Of a DNA stretch of 64,000 nucleotides, positions 33,704-41,155 are shown piece by piece. Both the position numbers and the translations under genes were made by a program. The notes under the pieces are model-generated. The model did no database searches and was not told the DNA's origin. It worked only from the letters and a program-made list of their open reading frames with translations. Numbering within the stretch: position 1 is the stretch's first letter; each line of letters begins with the position of its first letter. This DNA comes from Alphaproteobacteria bacterium. GTDB taxonomy: Bacteria; Pseudomonadota; Alphaproteobacteria; Reyranellales; Reyranellaceae. The DNA is taken from contig JAHBYP010000003.1 in NCBI GenBank assembly GCA_019635875.1, forward strand, positions 558,001 to 622,000, read 5' to 3'.

Positions 33704-33815
33704 GGGGGGATGGAAGGGGGATGGCACCGGGATGACACCGGGATGGCAGGTGGGGATGGCAGGGGGATGGAAGAGGATGACAGGGGATGGAAGGGGGATC
33801 GCCAGCGGGATGGCA
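33704..33815 (+). repeat. Degenerate GGGATGGMA minisatellite
   Basis: About ten imperfect head-to-tail units of 10-12 bases with core GGGATGG(C/A)A, giving a strongly purine-rich top strand (runs of G with almost no C or T). It fills the 310-base gene-free interval between the ABC permease and the transhydrogenase together with the preceding hairpin; nothing else is seen there. Confidence 0.8.
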
Positions 33816-33937
33816 ACTACCGCATCGGCGCTCACGCTCCGGCATTTCCGACGCTGGGTGTGAGCATAGCACGATTTGCATCGCGCTTTAACAATCAGCG
33901 CCCATAGACTGTGGACGGGCTTCGGGGGAGTTCACGG

Positions 33938-35338
33938 ATGGCGCATGATTTCGACCTGGTGGTGATCGGCTCGGGGCCGGCCGGCCAGCGCGCCGCGATC
34001 CAGGCGGCCAAGATCGGCAAGCGCGTGATGCTGGTCGAGCGCCAGGACGTGGTCGGCGGCGTCTGCATCAACACCGGCACCATCCCGTCCAAGACGCTGC
34101 GCGAGGCGGTGCTGCATCTGAGCGGCCATCGCGAGCGCGGCATCTACGGCGCCTCCTACCAGGTGAAGCAGAACATCACCATCGAGGACCTGCATTTCCG
34201 CACCGCCCACGTCATCCGCCACGAGATCGACGTCACCCGCCACCAGCTGCAGCGCAACCGCATCGAGGTGGCGATCGGCAACGCCGTCTTCGCCGATCCG
34301 CACACCGTGCGCATCGAGGACGTGCCCGGCCGCAACATCCGCAACGTCACCGCCGCGCACGTCGTGATCGCCTCGGGCACGCAGGCGACGCGCGACGGCG
34401 CCATCCCCTTCGACGGCCAGCGCATCATGATCAGCGACGATGTGATGACCTTGAAGAAGCTGCCGCGCACGCTGACGGTGATCGGCGCCGGCGTCATCGG
34501 CATCGAGTACGCCACCATCTTCTCGGTGCTGGGCGTGCGCGTCACCCTGGTCGACAAGCGCGACCGGCTGCTGCCCTTCATCGATCGCGAGATCACCGAC
34601 GCGCTGGCCTACCAGATGCACGAGCACCGCGTCACGCTGAGACTCGGCGAGGAGGTCAGGGGCATCGAGCCCTTCGCCGACGAGCGCGGCGAGCGGGTGC
34701 GTGTCACCCTGGTGTCGGGCAAGCAGATCGTCAGCGAGGCGGCGCTCTATTCCATCGGCCGCACCGGCGCCACCGCGACGCTCGACCTCAAGGCCGCCGG
34801 CGTCGACGCCGACGAGCGCGGCCGGCTGAAGGTCAACGAGCACTACCAGACCAGCCAGAAGCACATCTACGCCGTGGGCGACGTGATCGGCTTTCCCAGC
34901 CTGGCCTCGACCTCGATGGAGCAGGGCCGCCGCGCCGCCTGCCATGCCTTCGACGTCGTCGCCGAGAGCGTGCCCTCGCTGTTCCCCTACGGCATCTACA
35001 CCATCCCCGAGATCTCGACCGTGGGCCGCACCGAGGAGGAGCTGACGCACGAGGGCATCCCCTACGAGATCGGCAAGGCCAACTACCGCGAGATCGCCCG
35101 CGGCCAGATCATCGGCGACAGCTCGGGCCTCCTGAAGCTGATCTTCCACCTCGAGACGCGCGAGCTTCTGGGCGTACACATCATCGGCGAAGGCGCCAGC
35201 GAGCTGATCCACATCGGCCAGGCCGTGCTCGCGCACAAGGGCACGATCGACTACTTCGTCAACACGGTGTTCAACTACCCAACCTTGGCGGAGTGCTACA
35301 AGACCGCGGCCTTCGACGGCATCAACCGGCTGGGGTGA
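33938..35338 (+). CDS. sthA: Soluble (Si-specific) NAD(P)+ transhydrogenase
   Basis: A 466-residue flavoprotein of the pyridine nucleotide-disulfide oxidoreductase family. VVIGSGPAGQRAAIQAAKIG (FAD), VIGAGVIGIEYATIFSVLGVRVTLVDKR (NAD(P)) and IYAVGDVIGFPSLASTSMEQGR are intact. At the redox site GGVCINTGTIPSKTLRE has C43 but Thr at position 48, where lipoamide dehydrogenase and glutathione reductase have the second Cys; the same substitution defines SthA. The dimerisation domain lacks the catalytic His-Glu motif of disulfide reductases (GEGASELIHIGQ remains). It would exchange reducing equivalents between NADPH and NADH in the cytoplasm. GGGGGAG precedes ATG 33938. Confidence 0.93.
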   Translation: MAHDFDLVVIGSGPAGQRAAIQAAKIGKRVMLVERQDVVGGVCINTGTIPSKTLREAVLHLSGHRERGIYGASYQVKQNITIEDLHFRTAHVIRHEIDVTRHQLQRNRIEVAIGNAVFADPHTVRIEDVPGRNIRNVTAAHVVIASGTQATRDGAIPFDGQRIMISDDVMTLKKLPRTLTVIGAGVIGIEYATIFSVLGVRVTLVDKRDRLLPFIDREITDALAYQMHEHRVTLRLGEEVRGIEPFADERGERVRVTLVSGKQIVSEAALYSIGRTGATATLDLKAAGVDADERGRLKVNEHYQTSQKHIYAVGDVIGFPSLASTSMEQGRRAACHAFDVVAESVPSLFPYGIYTIPEISTVGRTEEELTHEGIPYEIGKANYREIARGQIIGDSSGLLKLIFHLETRELLGVHIIGEGASELIHIGQAVLAHKGTIDYFVNTVFNYPTLAECYKTAAFDGINRLG

Positions 35339-35345
35339 GCGTGTT

Positions 35346-35464
35346 CCTTCCCCCGGAGGGGGAAGGTGCCCGAAGGGCGCAAGGGGGATGTCGAAGACGG
35401 ACACCTGATGCGTTGAGGCATCCCCCTTCCGTCGCTGCGCGCCACCTTCCCCCTCCGGGGGAAG
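35346..35464. repeat. Family C composite repeat, copy 2
   Basis: Same outer mini-palindromes as copy 1; the inner stem is partly lost on the right (GATGCGTTGAGGCATCCCCC instead of the GTCGAAGACG mirror). It starts 7 bases after the transhydrogenase stop. Confidence 0.92.
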
Positions 35465-35769
35465 CACACATCGCGACATCGCGTGTCAGGCTTGCGTTAT
35501 TGCGTTGTTGAACGCGGCGCGGCGGAAACCCGGGCCGCGACTTTCGGCGATCCCGGCTTGCGCGGCCGGGGCCGATCGACTACTGCCTGAACGAACCCCG
35601 AGTATCGACCAGTCATCGCGCGTCCCCGGCCACCGGTGCGTCGCGCCCGTGCCCGACGGAGCGCCTCCGGAATGGGGTGTTGACCCCATGCCACCGGCAC
35701 ACGGTCCTCCGTAGTGTCGGGCCAACGAAACGCCGCGTCGTGCGGCGTCAGGGACAGAGGAGAAAGCTC
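35465..35769. other. Intergenic stretch, no gene seen
   Basis: About 305 bases between a family C repeat and the lipoprotein gene. Short open frames on the minus strand lack ribosome-binding sites and have no coherent codon pattern. The promoter of the lipoprotein gene presumably lies in its distal part. Confidence 0.5.
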
Positions 35770-36156
35770 ATGTCGGGAATCATCCACAGCCGTCGCGTCA
35801 GGAGCGCCGCCGCCGCCATCGCCATCGCGCTGATCGGCGCCACCGCGCTCTCGGCCTGCATCGAGCAGTCCGGCGGCAGTCCGACGCGACCGCCCCAGAC
35901 GCAGCAGCGGGCGTTCAACAACCCGCAGGTCGGCGGCCGCTGGCTCGACGTCTGCTTCGGCCAGGGCAGCTGCCGCGAGCGCCAGGCGATCGACACCTTC
36001 TGCCGTCAGCAGGGCTTCCAGCGCGCCGTGAACTCCCAGTCGCGGGTCGCCGGCATCGGGCACCAGACGGTGCGCATCGGCGACCAGTCGGTCTGCACCA
36101 ACATCCTCAACAACTGCCACCACGTGACCCGGGTGACCTGCGCGCGCACCGTCTGA
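35770..36156 (+). CDS. Small Cys-rich lipoprotein
   Basis: A 128-residue protein with a type II signal peptide: positively charged start (MSGIIHSRRVRS), hydrophobic core, and lipobox LSAC, so Cys31 should be lipidated. After a Ser/Pro/Gln spacer comes an approximately 70-residue domain with about six Cys (WLDVCFGQGSCRERQAIDTFCRQQGFQRA..., VCTNILNNCHHVTRVTCART), presumably disulfide-bonded in the periplasm. The C-x5-C and FCxxxGF pattern recurs in small exported proteins of alphaproteobacteria but I cannot name a function. GAGGAGAAAG precedes ATG 35770. It is monocistronic and followed by a 14-bp hairpin. Confidence 0.82.
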   Translation: MSGIIHSRRVRSAAAAIAIALIGATALSACIEQSGGSPTRPPQTQQRAFNNPQVGGRWLDVCFGQGSCRERQAIDTFCRQQGFQRAVNSQSRVAGIGHQTVRIGDQSVCTNILNNCHHVTRVTCARTV

Positions 36157-36163
36157 CAACGCC

Positions 36164-36195
36164 GGCTGGAGGCGGTCGCCGGACCGCCTCCAGCC
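36164..36195. terminator. Hairpin after the lipoprotein gene
   Basis: Perfect 14-bp stem GGCTGGAGGCGGTC/GACCGCCTCCAGCC with a 4-base loop, 8 bases after the stop. No T-run, but position between convergent genes supports a terminator role. Confidence 0.65.
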
Positions 36196-36278
36196 GCCCG
36201 ACGCCGCGTCGAGCGTCCAGGAGGCGCGCCATGACGACGATCCGCCCGGCATCGCCTGGCGCGGCACGGGCTTGCGCC

Positions 36279-36944
36279 TCACAGCTCGCGCGCCGGATCG
36301 ATCAGCCCGTCCTTCAGCGCCCGCGCCACGAGCTGGGCGACGGACGAGACCTCGAGCTTCTGCATCAGGCTGGTGCGGTGCTTGTCGACCGTCTTGATGC
36401 TGATGCCCAGGCCCTCGGCGATCTCCCGGTTCGAGCGGCCGGCGATGATCATGTTCAGCGTCTGCCGTTCGCGGTCGGTCAGCCTGCCGCGCGACGAAGG
36501 CGCCTCGAGCGCCTCGACGAACGCGCCGGCGACATAGCGCCCGCCGCGCAGGATCAGCGGCAGGCGCGCGAACAGCTCGCCGGTGTCGGCCGCCTTGGAG
36601 AACAGGCCGTCGACGCCGGCCTCGATCAGGTCGGCGACCAGGCCGGTGGCGGTGATGCCGGTGAAGACCACGACGCGCGTCGCCGGGCTCCAGCGCCGCA
36701 CCTCGAGCAGCACCTCGATGCCGCCGGCATGCGGCATGGCGACATCGAGCAGCAGCAGGTTGGGCTGCCATCGCTTGACCGCGGCGATCGCCGCCAGCCC
36801 GTCGCCGGCCTCGGCGACGACCTTCGCCGATACGCCGGCGAGCGCGCGCGGTGCCTCCAGCGCGGCGCGCAGGCCCGAGCGGACGATCGCATGGTCGTCG
36901 GCGATCACGACACGGACAGCAAACGGATCGTGCCCGCCCGTCAC
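36279..36944 (-). CDS. LuxR/NarL-type two-component response regulator
   Basis: A 221-residue regulator. The receiver domain (residues 10-130) has the acidic pair ADDH, phosphorylatable D67 (LLLLDVAMPHAGG), switch Thr (VVVFTGITAT) and K117 (LFSKAAD). The C-terminal HTH (about 155-215) reads LTDRERQTLNMIIAGRSNREIAEGLGISIKTVDKHRTSLMQKLEV. GTG at 36944 is the best start, five bases after GGGGAGG; longer frames run into a family C repeat. The gene is divergent from a histidine kinase (37166), its probable partner. The target genes are unknown. Confidence 0.92.
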   Translation of the reverse strand: MTGGHDPFAVRVVIADDHAIVRSGLRAALEAPRALAGVSAKVVAEAGDGLAAIAAVKRWQPNLLLLDVAMPHAGGIEVLLEVRRWSPATRVVVFTGITATGLVADLIEAGVDGLFSKAADTGELFARLPLILRGGRYVAGAFVEALEAPSSRGRLTDRERQTLNMIIAGRSNREIAEGLGISIKTVDKHRTSLMQKLEVSSVAQLVARALKDGLIDPAREL

Positions 36945-36986
36945 AGCCGCCTCCCCTCGCCTGCAGGGCCACCGCACACCGGGCTT

Positions 36987-37112
36987 GCCTTCCCCCGGAG
37001 GGGGACGGTGCCCGAAGGGTGGATGGGGGATGTCGAAGACGAACACCGATCTCGCTGCGACATCCCCCATCCGTCGTGCTGCGCGCGCCACCTTCCCCCT
37101 CCGGAGGAAGGC
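36987..37112. repeat. Family C composite repeat, copy 3
   Basis: Diverged copy (GGGGGACGG and CCGGAGGAAGG in the outer arms). It fills most of the 221-base divergent region between response regulator and histidine kinase, where their promoters must also lie. Confidence 0.9.
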
Positions 37113-37165
37113 AAGGCCAGGGTTGCGATCACCCTGCCCCCGCCTGCGCGGCGTTGGAGTCCGCC

Positions 37166-39148
37166 ATGAGCGAGCGTCGCCGGATCGTGCAGCGATGGCG
37201 ACTCCGTGCGACGCTCCTCGCCGTGCTGGCCGTGCTGATCGTGTCCGGGCGCGCCCCGGCGATCGAGCTTCTGCCCGGCGAGGGGCGGACGATCGCCGGC
37301 GCCGATACCCGGGATCTGGCGGACCCCGCCGCGTCGCTGACGCCCGCGGCGGCAAGTGACGCCTTCGCCGCCGGCGGCGGCGTCGCGCTGACGGGCCCCG
37401 TCGTGGTCGTGCCCCGTCCGCTCGAGCGCCACTGGCTCTCGATCGAGCTGGTCAATACCGGCGATCGGCCCGACACCTGGCATCTCGCGACCCGCATTCC
37501 CTTCCGTCCCGATGTCAGCGTCTTTCTCGCCCGCGCCGGCGGCGGCGTCGAGAGGCTGATCGAGACCGGGCCGGACACGACCTTCGGGGCGCGGCCGGTC
37601 GCCACCCGGTTTCTGGTGAGCGGCGGCTTCCGTCTGGCGCCGGGCGAGCGCGCCCGCCTGATCGTCCGCCACCGATCCGCCGGACCGGGGGCTCTGCCGA
37701 TGAGTCTTGAGCCCGCCCACCGCATGATCGCCCTCGCGGCATCGGATGCCGCCGGCACCGCTCTCTTCTACGGCGCCTCGATCGCCGCGCTTGCCGGCTT
37801 CGCGTTGTTCAGCCTCGCGGTCCGCAGCCGGCTGGGGCTGTCCTATGCCGGGCTATTCACGCTGGCGCTGCTGCTGGTGGCGGCGATCGACGGCGTCGCC
37901 TTCCAGCACATCTGGCCCGACTGGCCGGGATGGAACGCGCTGGCGGCGCTGTCGCTGGGGCTGCTGGTTGCGGCCGCGGCGCTGCCGGTCGCCGGCCGCA
38001 TGCGCGAGGATTGGCCGCGCTGGCGGCGTGCCTGCGACGGGCTCGCCGGGCTTCTCCTCGCGGCGATCGCGCTTGTCGCCGTGGTGCCGGCGGACGTGCT
38101 CATCCATCTGGTCGAGGCCGGCCTGCTCCTGGGCATCGCCGCCCACGCCGTGGTCCATGCCAGCCTGATCCGGCGGAGCGAGGGGCTGGGCTGGCTGTTC
38201 GCCGGCGGCGCGGTCGCGGCCGCCATGATCGCGGTCTGGGCGATCGCCACCGTCGCCCTCGGCGAGGCGCTGCCCGGATGGCTGTCGGACCACCCGCACC
38301 GCCTGATCTTCATCGTCCTCGTCGCCGACATCGTCGTCACGGTCCCCAGCGTCTCGCTGCGGATGCGCCGGGCGCACGAAGCGGCGTTGCTGCGCGAGGT
38401 CGACGCCGCCCAGCGCGACGCCGCGCTCAACAGCCGGCTGTTCGAGACCGAGAAGCTCTATTCCCGGGCGCGCGACCTGGCGGCGACACGTCGGCGCGAG
38501 CTCGCCGCCGTCTCGCACGACATCCGCCAGCCGCTCGCATCGTTGCGCCTGGCCGTGACCGGACAGGGCGCCGGACACGACACCGCCACGCGCCAGCGCC
38601 TGGCCGAGGCCTTCGACTACCTCGAGAACCTGGTGCGGGGGCACCAGTCGGATCCGGATCCGGAGACCGACCGCGAAGCCGGCGCGCAGGACGATGTCGC
38701 CGATCGGCCGGTCGAGCCCTATCCGGTCGCGCTGCTGACGGGCACGCTGGAGCAGATGTTCCGCGAGGAAGCGGAAGCCAAGGGGCTGGTCTTCGTCTGC
38801 CGGCCGGTGGACGCGCTGCTCGACAAGCCGATCCTGCCGCTGCTGCGCCTGTTCTCAAATCTGGTGTCGAACGCGGTGAAGCACACCGCCACGGGAACGG
38901 TGACGATCTCGGCCGACATCGCGCCGGCAGCGGTGATGGTCGAAGTGAGCGACACCGGTCCGGGCATGTCGCCGCAGACGCTGGCCGAGATGCGACAGCC
39001 GGCGCGCAAGGGGCCGGCGTCGACGGGCAGCGGGCTGGGCCTGGCCATTGTCGACGATGTCGCGGCGGCGCTGGGCCTCGCCGTCGCCTTCGACAGCGCC
39101 GCATCGGGCGGAACCCGGGTCCGCGTCACGCTGCCGGCCGCATCGTAG
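37166..39148 (+). CDS. 7TM sensor histidine kinase (7TMR-DISM type)
   Basis: A 660-residue membrane sensor kinase. After an N-terminal signal or helix (LRATLLAVLAVLIVSG) comes a periplasmic beta domain of about 140 residues resembling 7TMR-DISMED2 (HWLSIELVNTGDRPDTWHLATRIPF), a ligand-binding fold often linked to carbohydrates. Seven helices span about residues 190-405. The kinase core has the phospho-accepting H451 (AVSHDIRQPLASLR), an N box (FSNLVSNAVKHTATGT), G1 (SDTGPGMSP) and G2 (GSGLGLAIV). It should phosphorylate the divergent LuxR-type regulator. GGAG precedes ATG 37166. The signal is unknown. Confidence 0.93.
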   Translation: MSERRRIVQRWRLRATLLAVLAVLIVSGRAPAIELLPGEGRTIAGADTRDLADPAASLTPAAASDAFAAGGGVALTGPVVVVPRPLERHWLSIELVNTGDRPDTWHLATRIPFRPDVSVFLARAGGGVERLIETGPDTTFGARPVATRFLVSGGFRLAPGERARLIVRHRSAGPGALPMSLEPAHRMIALAASDAAGTALFYGASIAALAGFALFSLAVRSRLGLSYAGLFTLALLLVAAIDGVAFQHIWPDWPGWNALAALSLGLLVAAAALPVAGRMREDWPRWRRACDGLAGLLLAAIALVAVVPADVLIHLVEAGLLLGIAAHAVVHASLIRRSEGLGWLFAGGAVAAAMIAVWAIATVALGEALPGWLSDHPHRLIFIVLVADIVVTVPSVSLRMRRAHEAALLREVDAAQRDAALNSRLFETEKLYSRARDLAATRRRELAAVSHDIRQPLASLRLAVTGQGAGHDTATRQRLAEAFDYLENLVRGHQSDPDPETDREAGAQDDVADRPVEPYPVALLTGTLEQMFREEAEAKGLVFVCRPVDALLDKPILPLLRLFSNLVSNAVKHTATGTVTISADIAPAAVMVEVSDTGPGMSPQTLAEMRQPARKGPASTGSGLGLAIVDDVAAALGLAVAFDSAASGGTRVRVTLPAAS

Positions 39149-39157
39149 GTCGCGCAC

Positions 39158-39188
39158 CTGTCATCCCGAGCGCAGCGAGGGTGACAGG
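39158..39188. repeat. Family A repeat, copy 7 (minimal form)
   Basis: Only CCTGTCATCCCGAGCGCAGCGAGG followed directly by GTGACAGG; most of the right arm is deleted. It separates the convergent kinase and hydantoinase B genes. Confidence 0.85.
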
Positions 39189-39205
39189 CTGAGGTCAGTC
39201 CGATC

Positions 39206-40993
39206 TCAGCTACGTCGCGACGCCGTCGCCGCCACGTCGAGCGTCATGTCGGCGCCGATCACCACGCCATAGTCGCGCTTCGCCGTCTCGACCGAGATGA
39301 AGCCGTCGAGCACGTCGTCGAGCACGGCCTGCGGATCGCGCTTGAGCGGGTCGCCGTAGCCACCGCCGGCCGGGCCGTAGCAGATGAAGCGCCCGCCGGT
39401 GCTCATGCCCATGTGCGGCACCTTCGACGGCAGCGCGCGCTCGGCGCCCGAGGGCGGCACGAGGTCGAGTTTCGCCGGGAAGCCCTCGCCGCCGCCCTGG
39501 AAGCCCCAGGGGCGATAGCGATGGCCCTCGCCCTCGACCGAGGCGCCGCCGTCGCTCAGGAAGGCGAATTCGCGCACCGAGCCCAGGCCGCCGCGCCACT
39601 GTCCGGCGCCGGCGACGTCCTCGCGCAGCTCGTAGCGCAGCACGCGCAGCGGCAGGTGGGTCTCGATGTCCTCGATCGGGTTGTTGCGGGTGTTGGCATA
39701 GAGCGTGTCGACGGCGTCCATGCCGTCCTTGCCGTGGCGGCCGCCATAGGAGCCTTCGAAGATCTCCATGTGCACCCAGTGCGTGTCGTCCTTCAGGCCC
39801 GAGAAGGCGATCACCTTGAGATTGCCGATGCCGGCCGAGACGCTCGAGGGCGCCGCCTGCGCCAGCGCCTTCATCACGGTGTCAGCGAGCTGGTTGCCGG
39901 GGCAGAAGCGCGCGATGGTCGGCGCCGGGAAGCTCGGGTTGGCGAGGCAGCCCTTGGGCGCCACGATCCTGATCGGGCGGATCAGGCCGGCATTGACCGG
40001 GATGTGGCCGTGCACCGCGGTGTCGAGCAGCACCGAGCGGATGGTGAGCCAGATGGCGATGTCGGCGGTGCCCTCCAGCGGCATGTTGATCGGCCGGTCG
40101 GGCACCTGCGGCGCCGTGCCGGTGAGGTCGACCACCATCTCGTCGCCGGTCTTGGTGATGGTGACGACGATCGGCAGCTCCTTCTTGGCCGGATCGTCGC
40201 TGTCGAGATAGCCGTCGATCGCCGTCTCGGCGCGATAGACGCCGTCGGGCAGCCGGGCGATCGCCTGCCGCATCAGCCGCTCGGCGTGATCCATCAGCGC
40301 TTCGCAGGCCTGCTCGTAGAGCTCCAGGCCATAGCGGTTCACCAGCTCGACCAGGCGCTCGGCGCCGATGCGCGCGGCGGCGATCTGCGCCTCCATGTCG
40401 CCGACCACGAGGTTCGAGGCGCGGATGTTGTCGCGCAGGATCTGCCACACCGCGTCGTTGCGCACGCCCCTGTCGTAGACCTTGATCGCCTTGAATTGCA
40501 GGCCCTCGGCATAGGCGTCGATCGCCTCGACGATGCCACAGGAGCCCGGCGACAGCGCGCCGATGTCGAGGTGATGCGCCGTGGTGGCGGCAAAGCCGAT
40601 CAGCCGCGCGCCGATGAACACCGGCACCAGGAACGCCACGTCGGGTCCGTGGCTGGCGCCCGAGTACGCATCGTTGTGCATGATCACGTCGCCGGGACGG
40701 ATCGTTTCGCCGCGCTCGGCGAGGATGCGCTGCACGCCCTTGACGTAGCCCGGGATCGGTCCCGATTGCAGCGGCGTCGACTGCGCCGATTCCGCCAGCC
40801 CCCTGCCCTCGGCGTCGACCAGCGCCGCGCCGAAGTCCTCCGACTCGCGGATGATCGAGGAGTAGCTCATGCGCATGAGCTTGTAGCCCATCTCGATGGC
40901 GATGTTCTCCAGCGCGCCCTGGATCACAGAGACGGTGATCGGGTCGATGCGATCGGGCTTGGTGGCGATCTGCCGCGCGGTCGCGCTGGTCAT
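39206..40993 (-). CDS. hyuB: Hydantoinase B/oxoprolinase family protein
   Basis: A 595-residue subunit of the HyuB family. The start ATARQIATKPDRIDPITVSVIQGALENIAIEMGYKLMRMSYSSIIRESEDFGAAL, the PGYVKGV and GDVIMHNDAYSGASHGPDVAFLVPVF blocks, and FATTAHHLDIGALSPGSCGI are standard. With HyuA it forms an ATP-dependent enzyme that opens cyclic amides such as N-methylhydantoin, 5-oxoproline or acetophenone-type substrates by carboxylation; the substrate is not predictable. CAGGAG precedes ATG 40993. The hyuA gene lies upstream, with a family C repeat in the 160-base gap. The protein ends near a minimal family A element. Confidence 0.93.
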   Translation of the reverse strand: MTSATARQIATKPDRIDPITVSVIQGALENIAIEMGYKLMRMSYSSIIRESEDFGAALVDAEGRGLAESAQSTPLQSGPIPGYVKGVQRILAERGETIRPGDVIMHNDAYSGASHGPDVAFLVPVFIGARLIGFAATTAHHLDIGALSPGSCGIVEAIDAYAEGLQFKAIKVYDRGVRNDAVWQILRDNIRASNLVVGDMEAQIAAARIGAERLVELVNRYGLELYEQACEALMDHAERLMRQAIARLPDGVYRAETAIDGYLDSDDPAKKELPIVVTITKTGDEMVVDLTGTAPQVPDRPINMPLEGTADIAIWLTIRSVLLDTAVHGHIPVNAGLIRPIRIVAPKGCLANPSFPAPTIARFCPGNQLADTVMKALAQAAPSSVSAGIGNLKVIAFSGLKDDTHWVHMEIFEGSYGGRHGKDGMDAVDTLYANTRNNPIEDIETHLPLRVLRYELREDVAGAGQWRGGLGSVREFAFLSDGGASVEGEGHRYRPWGFQGGGEGFPAKLDLVPPSGAERALPSKVPHMGMSTGGRFICYGPAGGGYGDPLKRDPQAVLDDVLDGFISVETAKRDYGVVIGADMTLDVAATASRRS

Positions 40994-41016
40994 GGTGTTG
41001 CTCCTGGCAGTGTCTG

Positions 41017-41142
41017 TACCTTCCCCCGGAGGGGGAAGGTGGCGCGCAGCGCCGGATGGGGGATGTCGAAGACGAACTCCTGCGTTCGTCTTCGACATCC
41101 CCCTTCCGCCCTTCGGGCACCTTCCCCCTCCGGGGGAAGGTA
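41017..41142. repeat. Family C composite repeat, copy 4
   Basis: The most symmetric copy: TACCTTCCCCCGGAGGGGG at one end and its exact mirror at the other, with intact inner stem GTCGAAGACGAAC/GTTCGTCTTCGAC. It lies between hyuA and hyuB. Confidence 0.94.
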
Positions 41143-41155
41143 GTGGGCCGCGCGG

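Noticed and set aside
33938..35338. Dihydrolipoamide dehydrogenase
   Set aside because: The redox-active second Cys is Thr and the C-terminal His-Glu pair is missing, which fits soluble transhydrogenase.
35497..36972. A 491-codon minus-strand frame across the lipoprotein and regulator genes
   Set aside because: Frame-shifted relative to the response regulator and antisense to a gene with a signal peptide and SD.
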